DNA from: Carnegiea gigantea
Taxonomy: Eukaryota; Streptophyta; Magnoliopsida; Caryophyllales; Cactaceae
Length of the DNA: 64,000 nucleotides
Direction: 5' to 3'
NCBI GenBank assembly: GCA_029747015.1
Contig: JAKOGI010001346.1
Location: 139,001 to 203,000, forward strand
Under the pieces are notes generated by a model, which saw only the letters and a list, made by a program, of their open reading frames with translations, was not told the origin of the DNA and searched no databases. Positions 48,135-59,864 of the stretch are shown one piece after another; within the stretch, counting starts at the first letter, position 1; each line of letters opens with the position of its first letter. Made by a program: the position numbers and the translations under genes.

Positions 48135-50100
48135 ATCCCTACAGCTACCTTGTTGCGAATGAAAACCCCTTCAAAATGGATCGCGGCAGACCAAGTCAAA
48201 GATCAAGTGCGCATTCATGTAAGACTCCCACTTAGCTGCATTGCTATGTTTTTCATATAAAGTTGAGCAGTGGGGTCCACATCCGCACTAGGTTAATAAA
48301 AAAGTAATCCTTCTGGGTAATCTCATGTGCTACTTCGATAAAGTAGAAGTCCCCCCGAGCAAAATCGACTGAAAAAGCCCATACCTTTACAATAGCGCTC
48401 GCAGTCTTTCTTGAGGAGTAGGGCAAATTACGAATTTTCTTTCGTAGATGTTATCCTTCCAAATCATTGTTGTTCGAAACGCCGGGCTCAGGTGAGAGGA
48501 TAAGCAACCGAAGGATTCGTTATCGAATCCCACGGGGAGGAGATTACCGAATCTGGATGGAGGAGAAAGGAAGGAAGAAGCCACTTTTGATTAAAGGATT
48601 TACCTACCTATAGGGAATAAAGTTATGATTCAAGATGGATCCGTCCTGGAAATTAAATTATTCAGATAACCCTCCATCCATCAAAGCAGCAAAACCCTGA
48701 ACCTCTATCCTATTCCTCCGTCTGCCTAGTTGTTCTACGTCACCAGATCCCCTCCTCTAGTCGGATTCGAGAAAAGAGAAGGACACATTTGGGATGGTTT
48801 GCCAAACTGCAAAGGAAGGAGTGAATGTCCAATTCCCACCTCTTCTACCTCTAAGACGGAAATAAGAAGAGACGGCAAACAAAGAAGGGTAAGACCGATG
48901 TTTTTCCTTACCGGATCAACTCTCGGTAAGTCGAGGGCCCTACCTTGGGTAGAATAGCCTACACCCCCCATCTTCTTTTAATAAGGTCTTCTTCGGACTC
49001 GACCTCTCAGCTACGAAAAGGAGGAAAGAAAGCTTCTTCTCGAGGTGAGGAACAAAGAGACAGCCTATTTGTTTTCAACCGATCGCGAGTGTCGGAAAAG
49101 GAGTACTTCCAGAAGGAAAAGAGAAGCGGGTGGGTGGGAATAAGAAGTGTGATAAGCAGTGGGTACGTTAACTCCCTCGTTTGGTCAAATAATTTTTCCT
49201 GATGGAGGAGCAACAGGTCTATTCCCCGTAATCAAACGCATTACATACGATAAGTTTCATACTTTCTTTATGATCTCAAGGGGCAAAACTTTTCTCTAAT
49301 AAAAAATTACATAAATAAAGAAAGGTCTGTACCTTTAGGATATGGATATAGTTCTAGGAAATCCCCTAAGGTTTCACATAGTACTTTTGCTTTTTCAATC
49401 AATCTTCTTTCTTTTAATTTGATTCTCGGCTGGTTCTGAACGCTGGTTGATATTACAATATGTCAGTTAGTTAACATTCGATCCCCCAGGAACACTAAAA
49501 GAATTTCGCTTTCCTTATCAAAGTAAACTTACGGAAGCATCTATCTCTATCATGCACTTCAATCCACACATGACGATTCCTCTTTCTATACTCAATTACG
49601 TTAGAGTCTGGCTAGCTCGTCTGTGTCTGGCAGTTTCAGCCTCGGCCTACCAGCTTCTTTTCAATCCAGGAGCTACATGATAAGAAAGCTCTCGATCTCA
49701 ACTAGCTTCAGTTAGTTAAATAGACAAGGAAACTAGTACCACAACTATGCCAAGCAAAATATTGATTCCAATGCTGCGGAGGCAGGTGTTGCTGATCGAA
49801 CTAATGTACTTTAGGAATTCACGTAGCAGCTTTGAATAGGAAAGCTCGTTCCACCCCTTCGACAAATTCTTTCGCGGCAGCTTGAACTGAACCGAGGCTA
49901 TCAACATAAATGAGAGAAAACCAAACCCTATTACTCGATCAGGGGATCTAAGCCACAGCTCTATTCCCAACGTCAAATCGTTAAAGTCAAAGAAGGGAGA
50001 ACTGCTCTCTCTATCTCAGCAGCTTTCCCTACCACCAGTTTTTCTCGTCAGCCTACTTCCTTTCTCTGATCTCTAAACCCATTTTATCCCGATACTGGAA
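48135..50100. other. No recognisable gene
   Basis: Short ORFs on both strands, none assignable. A block near 48830-48858 (CCAATTCCCACCTCT and following) resembles 27930-27960. Confidence 0.5.
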
Positions 50101-50111
50101 GCCGCGTTTGA

Positions 50112-50190
50112 AGATGAGTGGATTGGGAATCGAACCCAACGAAGAAAACGCCTACTTATAAGTCAGGCGTACTAGCGCACCAAGCAAGAA
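50112..50190 (-). tRNA. tRNA-like remnant
   Basis: The minus strand has a good T arm (TTGGGTTCGATTCCCAA) and a D-arm-like GGTGCGCTAGTACGCC. The anticodon-arm-like CGCCTGACTTATAAGTAGGCG would read UAU. The 5' acceptor strand does not pair with the 3' TCCACTC, so the 5' end is missing or replaced. Identity is uncertain. Confidence 0.35.
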
Positions 50191-50660
50191 AGCAGCTGGA
50201 TTGACTGGCGTTATCGTGCAATCAACAATCAGATCCTTTGCGTTAGTAAGCCTGGTTCTACGGGCATGTAGGTAGGACGTGGATCAATCATAACGAGAAT
50301 GGACTTTTCCGTAATGTGATAAAAGAGTCACAGTCCAGTTCTGCCTTCTCTTTCTTCTTATGTTGTCGAATCATAGATCCGAATGAAAGCGGGCAAGGGC
50401 TTGGCTTAACCCTTTGTTCTCTCTAAATTGGGTCGGAAGCGGAGACTGGCAAAGTTCATGATTTAATAGTCCCAAAGGCGTCGCGCAACGAGTGGCAGAT
50501 TTGGATGGAGTTGGGCTTGGATGCTAAGGTAGAAAAGCCTTTCCGGATAGAATGAAGCTCGTGGAGGAAGAGTACGCTTGCTAGCGCTCCACGGCTTTGA
50601 CAGTTGATCGGATCAGATAGCTAAAAGGGTAACCACTCATAAATTTTCGATCTTTTTCTT

Positions 50661-50748
50661 AAAGGTATGGCTGAGTGGCTTAAGGCATTGGTTTGTTAAA
50701 TCAACATACAAGAAGATTGTATCATGGGTTCGAATCCCATTTCTTTCG
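50661..50748 (+). pseudogene. trnS-GCU: Mitochondrial tRNA-Ser (GCU), anticodon mutated to GUU
   Basis: It matches the plant mitochondrial serine tRNA along its length (GGTATGGCTGAGTGGCTTAA, a long variable arm, GGTTCGAATCCCATTTC). The anticodon arm is TTTGTTAAA where the gene normally has TTTGCTAAA, so the anticodon is GUU. The first bases are AAAGG instead of GGAGG, weakening the acceptor stem. Confidence 0.85.
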
Positions 50749-51134
50749 GCACGGAAGTGGAACGAGTGGACGAAATTACGAAAGAACTGAACCCCTTGGT
50801 GGACCCCCGGAGGACAGAATAGCACTACGACATGACTAGGAGTAGAGAGACTGTTGCGCGTTGTTTTTTTTCTTAAACGGCCGCGCTTCTTTCTATAAGC
50901 AAGCTCCCTCCGGCCGGGAAGGGGCTAGATGGCTCTCGGTTCTGGAGCATGTTGGGAGAGCGGCAGTTGAAACAGCTGCTCGAAAGCTTGAAAAGAAAGC
51001 AAAAAGGGCTAAAACCAAACTGTAAAGCAAGCAGCAAGTCAACGGCCCAATACTGAAACTGAAAGGGCTTTTTTCTTTTGATGGAATTAAGTATGGGGCG
51101 TTCTTCGATGAAGAAAACAGACTTTAGGAAAGTG

Positions 51135-51208
51135 GTTCAGGTAGCTCAGCTGGTTAGAGCAAAGGATTGAAAATCCTTGTGTCAGTGGTTCGAATCCACT
51201 TCTAGGCG
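51135..51208 (+). tRNA. trnF-GAA: Mitochondrial tRNA-Phe (GAA)
   Basis: Begins GTTCAGGTAGCTCAGC. The anticodon arm GGATTGAAAATCC keeps GAA, and the T arm GTGGTTCGAATCCAC is intact; it ends TCTAGGCG. A C-to-T change lies just before the anticodon. The order trnS-trnF-trnP is usual in angiosperm mitochondria. Confidence 0.85.
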
Positions 51209-51286
51209 GGCGAAGGGTTCAAAGCGTAGCCAGGAGCGAGCCGGTTTCAATTCAAGCAAGTAAACAGATTCATTTTGGATGATCTA

Positions 51287-51361
51287 CGCTCCTCTCTTTA
51301 TCAGTCGATCTGCTACGCTCCTTATAAGGTGGTCGAGCTGCTATGCTCCTCTCGTTGTCAC
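51287..51361 (+). repeat. Dispersed repeat, copy 2
   Basis: Partner of 21628-21699, with the same blocks in swapped order, lying between trnF and trnP. Confidence 0.65.
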
Positions 51362-51523
51362 GCCTCACTCCTGCACTATATGGCTTTTTGGCGTCGCCTA
51401 TGAGGAGGAAGATTTTTAAAAAAGTGGTTTCAACGGTTCTCGCGTCCTTGTGCCAAAAAGGATGAGCGAGTTCGGTTCGAGTGAAGATCGATCGGGTAGA
51501 TCTATATGCTTCAAAGGGTGAGA

Positions 51524-51597
51524 TGAGGTGTAGCGCAGCCTGGTTAGCGCATCTATTTTAGGTACAGAGGGCCATAGGTTCGAATCCTATCACCTTG
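51524..51597 (+). pseudogene. trnP-UGG: Mitochondrial tRNA-Pro (UGG), anticodon mutated to UAG
   Basis: The body GAGGTGTAGCGCAGCCTGG to TAGGTTCGAATCCTATCACC is the plant mitochondrial proline tRNA. The anticodon loop is TTTTAGGTA where the gene has TTTTGGGTA, changing UGG to UAG, a leucine anticodon. This is a G-to-A transition. Confidence 0.85.
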
Positions 51598-51986
51598 ATT
51601 GTGGTAATCGTCTGATGTGTACCCGTAGGGCTTAAGGCTAACGAAAAAAGCACAAAGATAACATTTGACTTTTTTCTTTACTTATTTTTATAAAGAATAT
51701 TATCGCATGAAAAGGAAATCCTATTTCGGTTAGACTTGGGCTTAATCATGGTTCTTCTTCTTCTTGGTTCAGTGAGAGCGACCATGAGAGTCTCCGAATC
51801 TTTCTATCATTATATTTGACATGACTTTTTTACACTGCGATTCTCCTTATATCTATGTAATTACTTATTGCCTTTTTCGACAACGAGGATTATTTTCATT
51901 TACTTCTGGAGAAGGTTGGCTTCTCGCTAGGTGGTCGAGCCCTCTCTGGGACTTTAAGGCTTTTAGGCTGCTCAGCAGGGCTTGCC

Positions 51987-52538
51987 TTGATAGTGGGCTT
52001 TGCTTTAAGGTGCCTGCTCACAGGCAAGGACTGGGGGGCCCATATGATGCTCCCTGGAGGCAAGGGGGCATCAAGCTTAGCGGAAGGTAGTGTACAGCCA
52101 CCCGCACCTGCCCCCGAAAGCCTTCAGCCTGAAGGCCCCTTTTCTTATACTCCTTTGATCCCAGACAAGACTAGGTGGCAAGAACTAAATGATCGTATGG
52201 GGATCAATTCGATAGCAAGGCTGATAGACCTGGAGGTACGTGATAAAATTATCGACACCTAGGTCCTTCTCGAAAAAAAAATAGAAAAAGCCCTGCGATT
52301 CGATAGGTACTCCCCGCAGGAAATCCTAAGGGAGAGGCATAAGATTCGGACAAATCTCTTCTATCCTCATGGCGCCCCTTTATCTATGAGGACGTACCAG
52401 CAATACCTCAACTTAATGGAAAAGCACGGTATGCACCGTACCGGTCCATATTGCCATCTGGCAGAAGCTATGTACCAGGGGGATATTTCTTTGGGGGAGG
52501 ATCGCTTTTCCCTTTACAGAAAAAGAGGACTCTTCTGA
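51987..52538 (+). pseudogene. 183-codon ORF upstream of cox1, broken by one stop
   Basis: A single frame runs from the ATG at 51987 to the TGA at 52536-52538, interrupted only by TAG at 52260-52262 (probably CAG before). The product would be proline-rich at the start (PPAPAPESLQPEGPFSYTPL), then a charged helical region (TRWQELNDRMGINSIARLID and LLEKKIEKALRFD), then YCHLAEAMYQGD near the end. No signal peptide is evident; the first 20 residues are mildly hydrophobic. I do not recognise the family. It lies 140 bases before cox1 on the same strand, as mitochondrial co-transcribed ORFs often do. Confidence 0.6.
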
Positions 52539-52679
52539 AATCTTAAAGAATCCTTTTTCTATTTTTGTCTTGTGGGGCAAAGCCTCACTCACATCAACAA
52601 AAGGAAAACTCATTTAAGAGGACACCGGGCCGCTTTTCGATGTGTCTGTCTGAAGAGTCAAATATTTTATATCAATTTC

Positions 52680-54251
<1,572 letters not shown>

Positions 54252-54564
54252 AGCCCCATATCTCCGTTCGGACCTTTCATTAATTCCCCATAGACCAGCG
54301 CACACTGCCGTGGTTGATAACTTTATTGTTGGGGTAGTTAAAGACAGTGAGACTGGAAGTCCAAAAGAAAGGAACTGTTAGATTTGTTGTTTAGAATAGA
54401 AAAAGGGAAGCCCTCAGAATCGATCGAATAAGAAGAATTTTCGAATTTGAGGCGTTCTTCAAGTTTTATAACTTTGACTAGACCCGGGCCGCCCTTTTTG
54501 AGGAACTAGCTGCCCGGTATCAGTACCTGCTCATCAACTTCAAGGGCGTCTGTGATTCGTAGTT

Positions 54565-54606
54565 CTGACCTTCTTTTTCATGCATTGTTTAGGGCTTTCT
54601 GAGATG
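54565..54606 (+). repeat. Duplicated 42-bp cox1 fragment
   Basis: Matches cox1 at 53949-53990 with a few substitutions (CTGACCTTCTT start, TTTAGGGCTTTC core). It encodes the same LTFF-MH-LGLS peptide, 600 bases downstream of the parent sequence. Confidence 0.75.
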
Positions 54607-54721
54607 AAAAGCAACGTCAAACCTAAAAAGACTCTTTTTTCTTTTCTTTTTTTTCTTATAAGGTCGTGTACAACAACCTTAACCACACAAGCTTGGGCTG
54701 GGCCTATTTTCATCCCGCAAG

Positions 54722-54755
54722 GAGCCGTATGAGGCGGAAGCTCCCTGTACAGTTT
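54722..54755 (+). other. Orphan group II intron domain V
   Basis: GAGCCGTATGAGGCGGAAGC followed by TCCCTGTACAGTTT has the conserved 34-base domain V shape and the AGCCGTATGAGG core. No recognised exon follows, so the intron cannot be named. Confidence 0.6.
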
Positions 54756-57153
54756 TGAAGCCGAGCCTTTCCAATAATGGGGCTTAGGGACCGATACGAT
54801 GATTAGTTTAGGTAGGGCGGCCGACCTACTATGGGCACCTGTAGGGATTAGTGTGTGAGATCGCGATCCACAAACTAAGGCATGGGACTCACTCTTGTTA
54901 AGAGAATGTAGAAGGGAAACATGGCATGTCATAAGAGTGAGGCGAGCAAGAAGCACCTACCCTACTGCGAGAGGGGCGCCTCGCGAGCCAGGCTTGACGA
55001 GATGAGGCCTTTCGGCAAAGCCAAGTCAATTACGAGCCACCAAACCCTGCAACTGATGAGAGGGCCTATAGAGTAAGGGTAAGCGTGTACGTTGTAACAC
55101 TTCCTGCCTTCCTTTTGTGCCTAGAGGATGGGCCAGATGCAACAGAGCGACGACCCAGGAGCAGATTCTCCACCGACAGGAGGACAGGAGACGGCCATCT
55201 CAAGGCACACCATGACCTACAGGTAACACCGGCGAGACCAGGGAAGGCAACCTGATTGGGAGTCAGAGGGTCCATAGTACCTGCAGCCTCTCGGACTTCA
55301 TATTCATCATTTTTGAAAGCGGAAGGAAGGGATCTTTTTTCTGCAATGGAAAAAAGGGAGCAGATTTGGCTCGGCGCAACATAACAATACATCCTTCACC
55401 CATGATCTGTGCTTAGAATGCGTTGTGCCATCTCTGCTCACAAAAGCAAACGTCACAGGCTAGCCACCTAACAAATTGGCAAAAAGCTTGAAAGCAGATG
55501 GTCCACTTTGTTGAGGCGGGACCTAGAGGAGGTCATACCACTTCGAAAGTCCCCTCGTCTGGTTCTAATCGGCACTCCCAGTACTCCTGACCGAAGCCCG
55601 ACAGGACATCGTACGCAGATCTGACGCCCGGCGTTCCTTGTGCTTTCAGTAGACCCGTTCCCAGTTTTCGAAGATGTCTCATTGTACCTCGTGAACTACA
55701 TTAGGTTGGTTGAATGACCGGGAAATCCTGATCGAAGTCCATCAGTAAAAGCTACCAGTTTTAGTTAGTGCTTCCGATTCCCGTATGTGGTGTGTGGCAT
55801 GGTATCCTAAAGCTCAAAGTCGTCACCCTCGTCCGTGTGGATAAGGAAGGACCTATGAAAGAACTGGTCGAGACTAGTCTCCTACGTCAATGGGAAATCA
55901 GATATCGGACCCGCTTCGAATCCTCCATCACATAGATTAAGCTCTTCTTTCATGGATATTGTTCACTTTCCCTTGGCTTTGGTCGGTGCCAGCGAGGATT
56001 GGCAGTATGGTCTTCTCTGTTAGTTTCTCTTGGATTCGGAATGGGAGCTGCATGTTAGCACTTTCAAAGATGACTTTTCTGGCATAAGAGGTGAAGTCTC
56101 TTTACTATGAAAAATAAGTAGTTCAGGTGCTTTGGGCGTGGCACTAGTCTCACTGTGCTTTCCTAGCCAAAGGCTATTCTGGATCAAATTTTGCTAGGAA
56201 TAGGGCCTCCAACAGACAGAGTGATGCTTCTGTCATATCTTTATTATGAGAGTCTATTTTTTTCATTTTTGAGGACTAAATACACTGTTTGGCTTAGTGT
56301 TCATATCAAACTCGTCTTGACGGTTTTTTTCTTGCAATTAAATCTTTTCTTACCTTAAAGGGAGTGCAGCCAGCCTATCCATCATAACTTTCTATAGGAA
56401 AGTTAGCCCTATACCCTGTAAACTCCTTTAGAATGCGGCATTAGCCATGAACTGAAGTTGCTTGTTGACAGGTAGCTCCATGTAAGGTTAGCTCAAAAGG
56501 GAGTTCTTACTCTTTGACTTTCTTCTTGAAAAGATTACCTTCACGTCTTTAGGTCCTCTTGATGTGGTAGAAGGGGTTACAAGACGATCAGCGCTTTCTC
56601 TTGCGTTAGAATATGAAAAAGTTGGCATAACCGATGTAGTTAGCTCAAAAGGGAGTTCAGTCACTTTCGGATCCGAATTCAATGATTGTTGAGTGAACGA
56701 AGCCAAGTCAGTAGCCGATCAGGGCTTGAGAGATGCGAAACCTTAACTAGAAAAGGGATGGATGCCGCTTAACTGATTTAGGACTGAAAGAAGGCGAAAC
56801 ATGGATCCATACAGGGAGAAGTTAAATCAGGGCAGAGGATGGATGTAGCGGATTTGATCATCCTCTGCTCGTTTTGATCTGGAGCACCGACCAAAAGCGT
56901 CATGGGCGAACCTAATCGTCTCGCAGTTATGCGCACCAGCTCATAATCAGCCACAACCGATAAGAAGTCTGACTAGTCAAAAGAGAAGTACGCACCCACA
57001 TTCGTCTACCTGGAAGTAGAAAAGCCTTTTTTTAAGGGATAGTGAAATTCCTGATCGAATAGATTCACCCGTAGTGGATAAGGAGGCAAAGCCAGAGGCA
57101 AGGCTATAAGCGCCTCTATCTATATGGGAAAATTTCTTGCTCAAGCTTATTGA

Positions 57154-57393
57154 TCTGGGAAGGTACTGCTCGCTACTACTACATACGATGCAGTACGAAT
57201 TTCTTATTATTCATTTCAAGGCTCGACCGGCCGGCTCGGAAGAGCGATCCAGGCATTGAAGAAAATCGTGATCAAAGACGGTAGAGTCCTAATTGCCATA
57301 GTCAGAGATTTAGATGTAGTTTCGGATGATCCAGATCTAATCGATTTAGCAGTCGCGCTGTTGCCCCCGAGTGAAGGTTTAGTAAGCATGTGA
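57154..57393 (+). other. Unidentified 79-codon open frame
   Basis: Open from just after a TGA (57151) to the TGA at 57391, without an early ATG. The peptide has GSTGRLGRAIQALKKIVIKD, then GRVLIAIVRDLDVVSDDPDL and IDLAVALLPPSEG. The mix of beta-strand-like and helical segments looks protein-like rather than random. I do not recognise it. It could be a remnant of a longer gene. Confidence 0.3.
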
Positions 57394-59864
57394 GTTAGAA
57401 TGTACTATCCTCCCAACTGGTCAGCAAATGACGAGAGCGCGACTTCGTCAGTAAAAAAATGCTTGATGTGACCATGACTCCAAAACATATCGACCTGAGT
57501 TACAGAATAAGATTGACTTTCTTTTTTTCAAGAGGGAAATAAAAAAAGGGCTCTGTTGTTCCTCATTGCCCTGATATAATTCTAGTAAGAGCCCGTTCGT
57601 GCAAAATGGATAATTTAGGAAAAAGAAAGAAAGAGAAAATTTCCTATTATCTATATCCCCATTCGAAATACAAACATGGGAATAATCAGTAAAATATCTC
57701 TTTTATTGACATTAAAATGGTTACAAACGCTTTGCAAAACGATAATGAAAACAATTGATACAGTTTGATTCCTTAACTCAAAACTCAATTAGTAGAAAAC
57801 TTCGTAAGTCCACCTCTTCCCCATACTACTAAAGATCAGGAAAATGAAAAGACTGACATTAAAGCCACCCAAGTGAGACTTACTATATCCATGTTCATTA
57901 TGTCCCCTATCTCGAAGAATATGAAGGTCCATTAAAAAACAAACAGAATAGTGAAATTAATGGTGCAGAGTCAAAAAGGGATTCTTGCCCCTTCAAAAGG
58001 AATTCCTCGTTTGCGGCACAGATGCGACATTACCTTTTGTTTGGGTAATATCATATATTAGGTGGTTGTAAGGAGTCAAGCTTTCTTCATCAAAGTGACG
58101 CAGGTTCGCTGAACGCCCAACTTGCATCATGGTTGATACTGCTCTTACACTATGACATAATATTCGTACCATAAACAAGGTTTTGACCATCGACAACGCA
58201 AGGAAAGGACAGGCAGGAAGCGTGCTAATCAAATCCTATCCCTTCTTAGTCCTAGCTAACCTTTTTCATTCCCAGCTCCCTATGAGCTCATAGTTGCGTC
58301 GAGGAAGAAAAGCTTATTCCATCATTTCCAGTGGAAACTGAACTTTTTTTCAGTTAAGCCGAGTCCGCTTCGCACCTTTGCTACCGAGCATTCACTGTTT
58401 TTCACTCCTAAATCTACCTGGTATGGACTGCAACATCGATTCCTCTTGGCTTGATTTCAACATCCTCTCATAAGCCCGTGTATATAGTGTAGATAAGTCA
58501 AAGATGTTACTTTCATCGATCCGATTGCTCTTTCCCGTCTTTTGGAAAGTTAGCTCATAGGGCTGGCGCTGGTACTCTGTGGAAGATACGTGAATTGGCC
58601 TGTTGAACCGATCTTGCTTAAGGCAGTTCACCATGGCCGATACCTTCTCTTTAAGACTAGGATAGCATCTTCCTTCTCATATCTTTGCCTTTTTGATTCT
58701 TCTCCCAACGCTGCTCAAGAATCATTCAGGTATCTACTACGTAGGTACCCACTATTCTTTCTGAACCTGGGGCTTCGCTTGCTCGCCCACTTATCCATGT
58801 TCGTAGGTAGCATAGTATCTTTTGGTTTTCCATTTCCTTCAAGTACTTGAGTGAATTAACCATTCGCTTACTGACGTAGACCGCTCTCCTCGCTTTTGGT
58901 AGCCGGATCTTGATAAGACGAATAGGCAAAGTTGGCTTAGAAGTAGGGCCATCTTTATTATGTCAATTCTGGGTCAACCATATTCCCATCCTCGGCTTTC
59001 AGCCTTAGAGACTTGGAAACCGGAAGGTACAACTTGACTCAGGCCGGGCACTACCCAATGATCTTTTACCCGTTACAGTATAGGATACCACAACTAATTC
59101 ATGACTCCTCTATCGAGCAATGCAACTCGAGATGGAATATGTATTATGAAATAAAAAAAGGTCAAAATTTGAGGCTCATAAACTTTGAAATTGCATAGGT
59201 GATGGCTTCAAACAGTGGTGTGATCCACACATACGAGAAGATACAAAAGGGTGGAGAATTTCCATCCATTTGATTTGCTGTCTCCTTCGCTACCTCAGGT
59301 CATAATTATGCAATTGGCCTAGTTGGAGTTCTGACTATAGCTGTAACCGCACTCATATTGGGGAGAAGTGTACGATCCTTGATCAAACTATCAATCTCAT
59401 AAGAGAAGAAATATCGTATCAAAGAGGGATCGTTTTGATTCGAGGCCGATCCCCTCTCCCAACATGCAAGCACTAAGTTAAGGCCCCTGACGCAGTCTTC
59501 TTTTTTTTTGTCCTTTCGATGCTATGACCAATGCCCTAAACTAAAATAGGCCTCACAAAGCAAAGAAAGCTACCTGAAAAAAAAAGCAAGGTGCACCTTG
59601 GATTGAAATCAATAAATTCAAGAATTAAAAAAAAAAAAATGAATCGTCATAAAGGCACCTCAGAGGGGCGGGAGGCCCAACTGCTTCTTCATTCAAGGGG
59701 GAGGAAACTTGCTTTCCACTAGGCGAGAGGTAGACCTAACTTACCTACCTACTCATCAATCACGGTGTTTAGCTGCCTTCACTGATAGACCTTTATTGTA
59801 TTGGAATTAAGTGCTCATCTTTTTACTGTTGTTAACTAATCTTTTTTTAGTTTGATTTTTCTCT
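57394..59864. other. Spacer upstream of nad4, no recognisable gene
   Basis: Short ORFs only. One 42-codon hydrophobic frame at 59274-59402 (YAIGLVGVLTIAVTALILG) is unassigned. Confidence 0.45.

Larger units (their letters stand above)
54252..57153. other. Mostly unassigned spacer after cox1
   Basis: Contains a duplicated cox1 scrap (54565-54606) and a group II domain V (54722-54755), but no gene I recognise. TTAGCTCAAAAGGGAGTTC occurs twice, near 56487 and near 56640. Confidence 0.5.
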
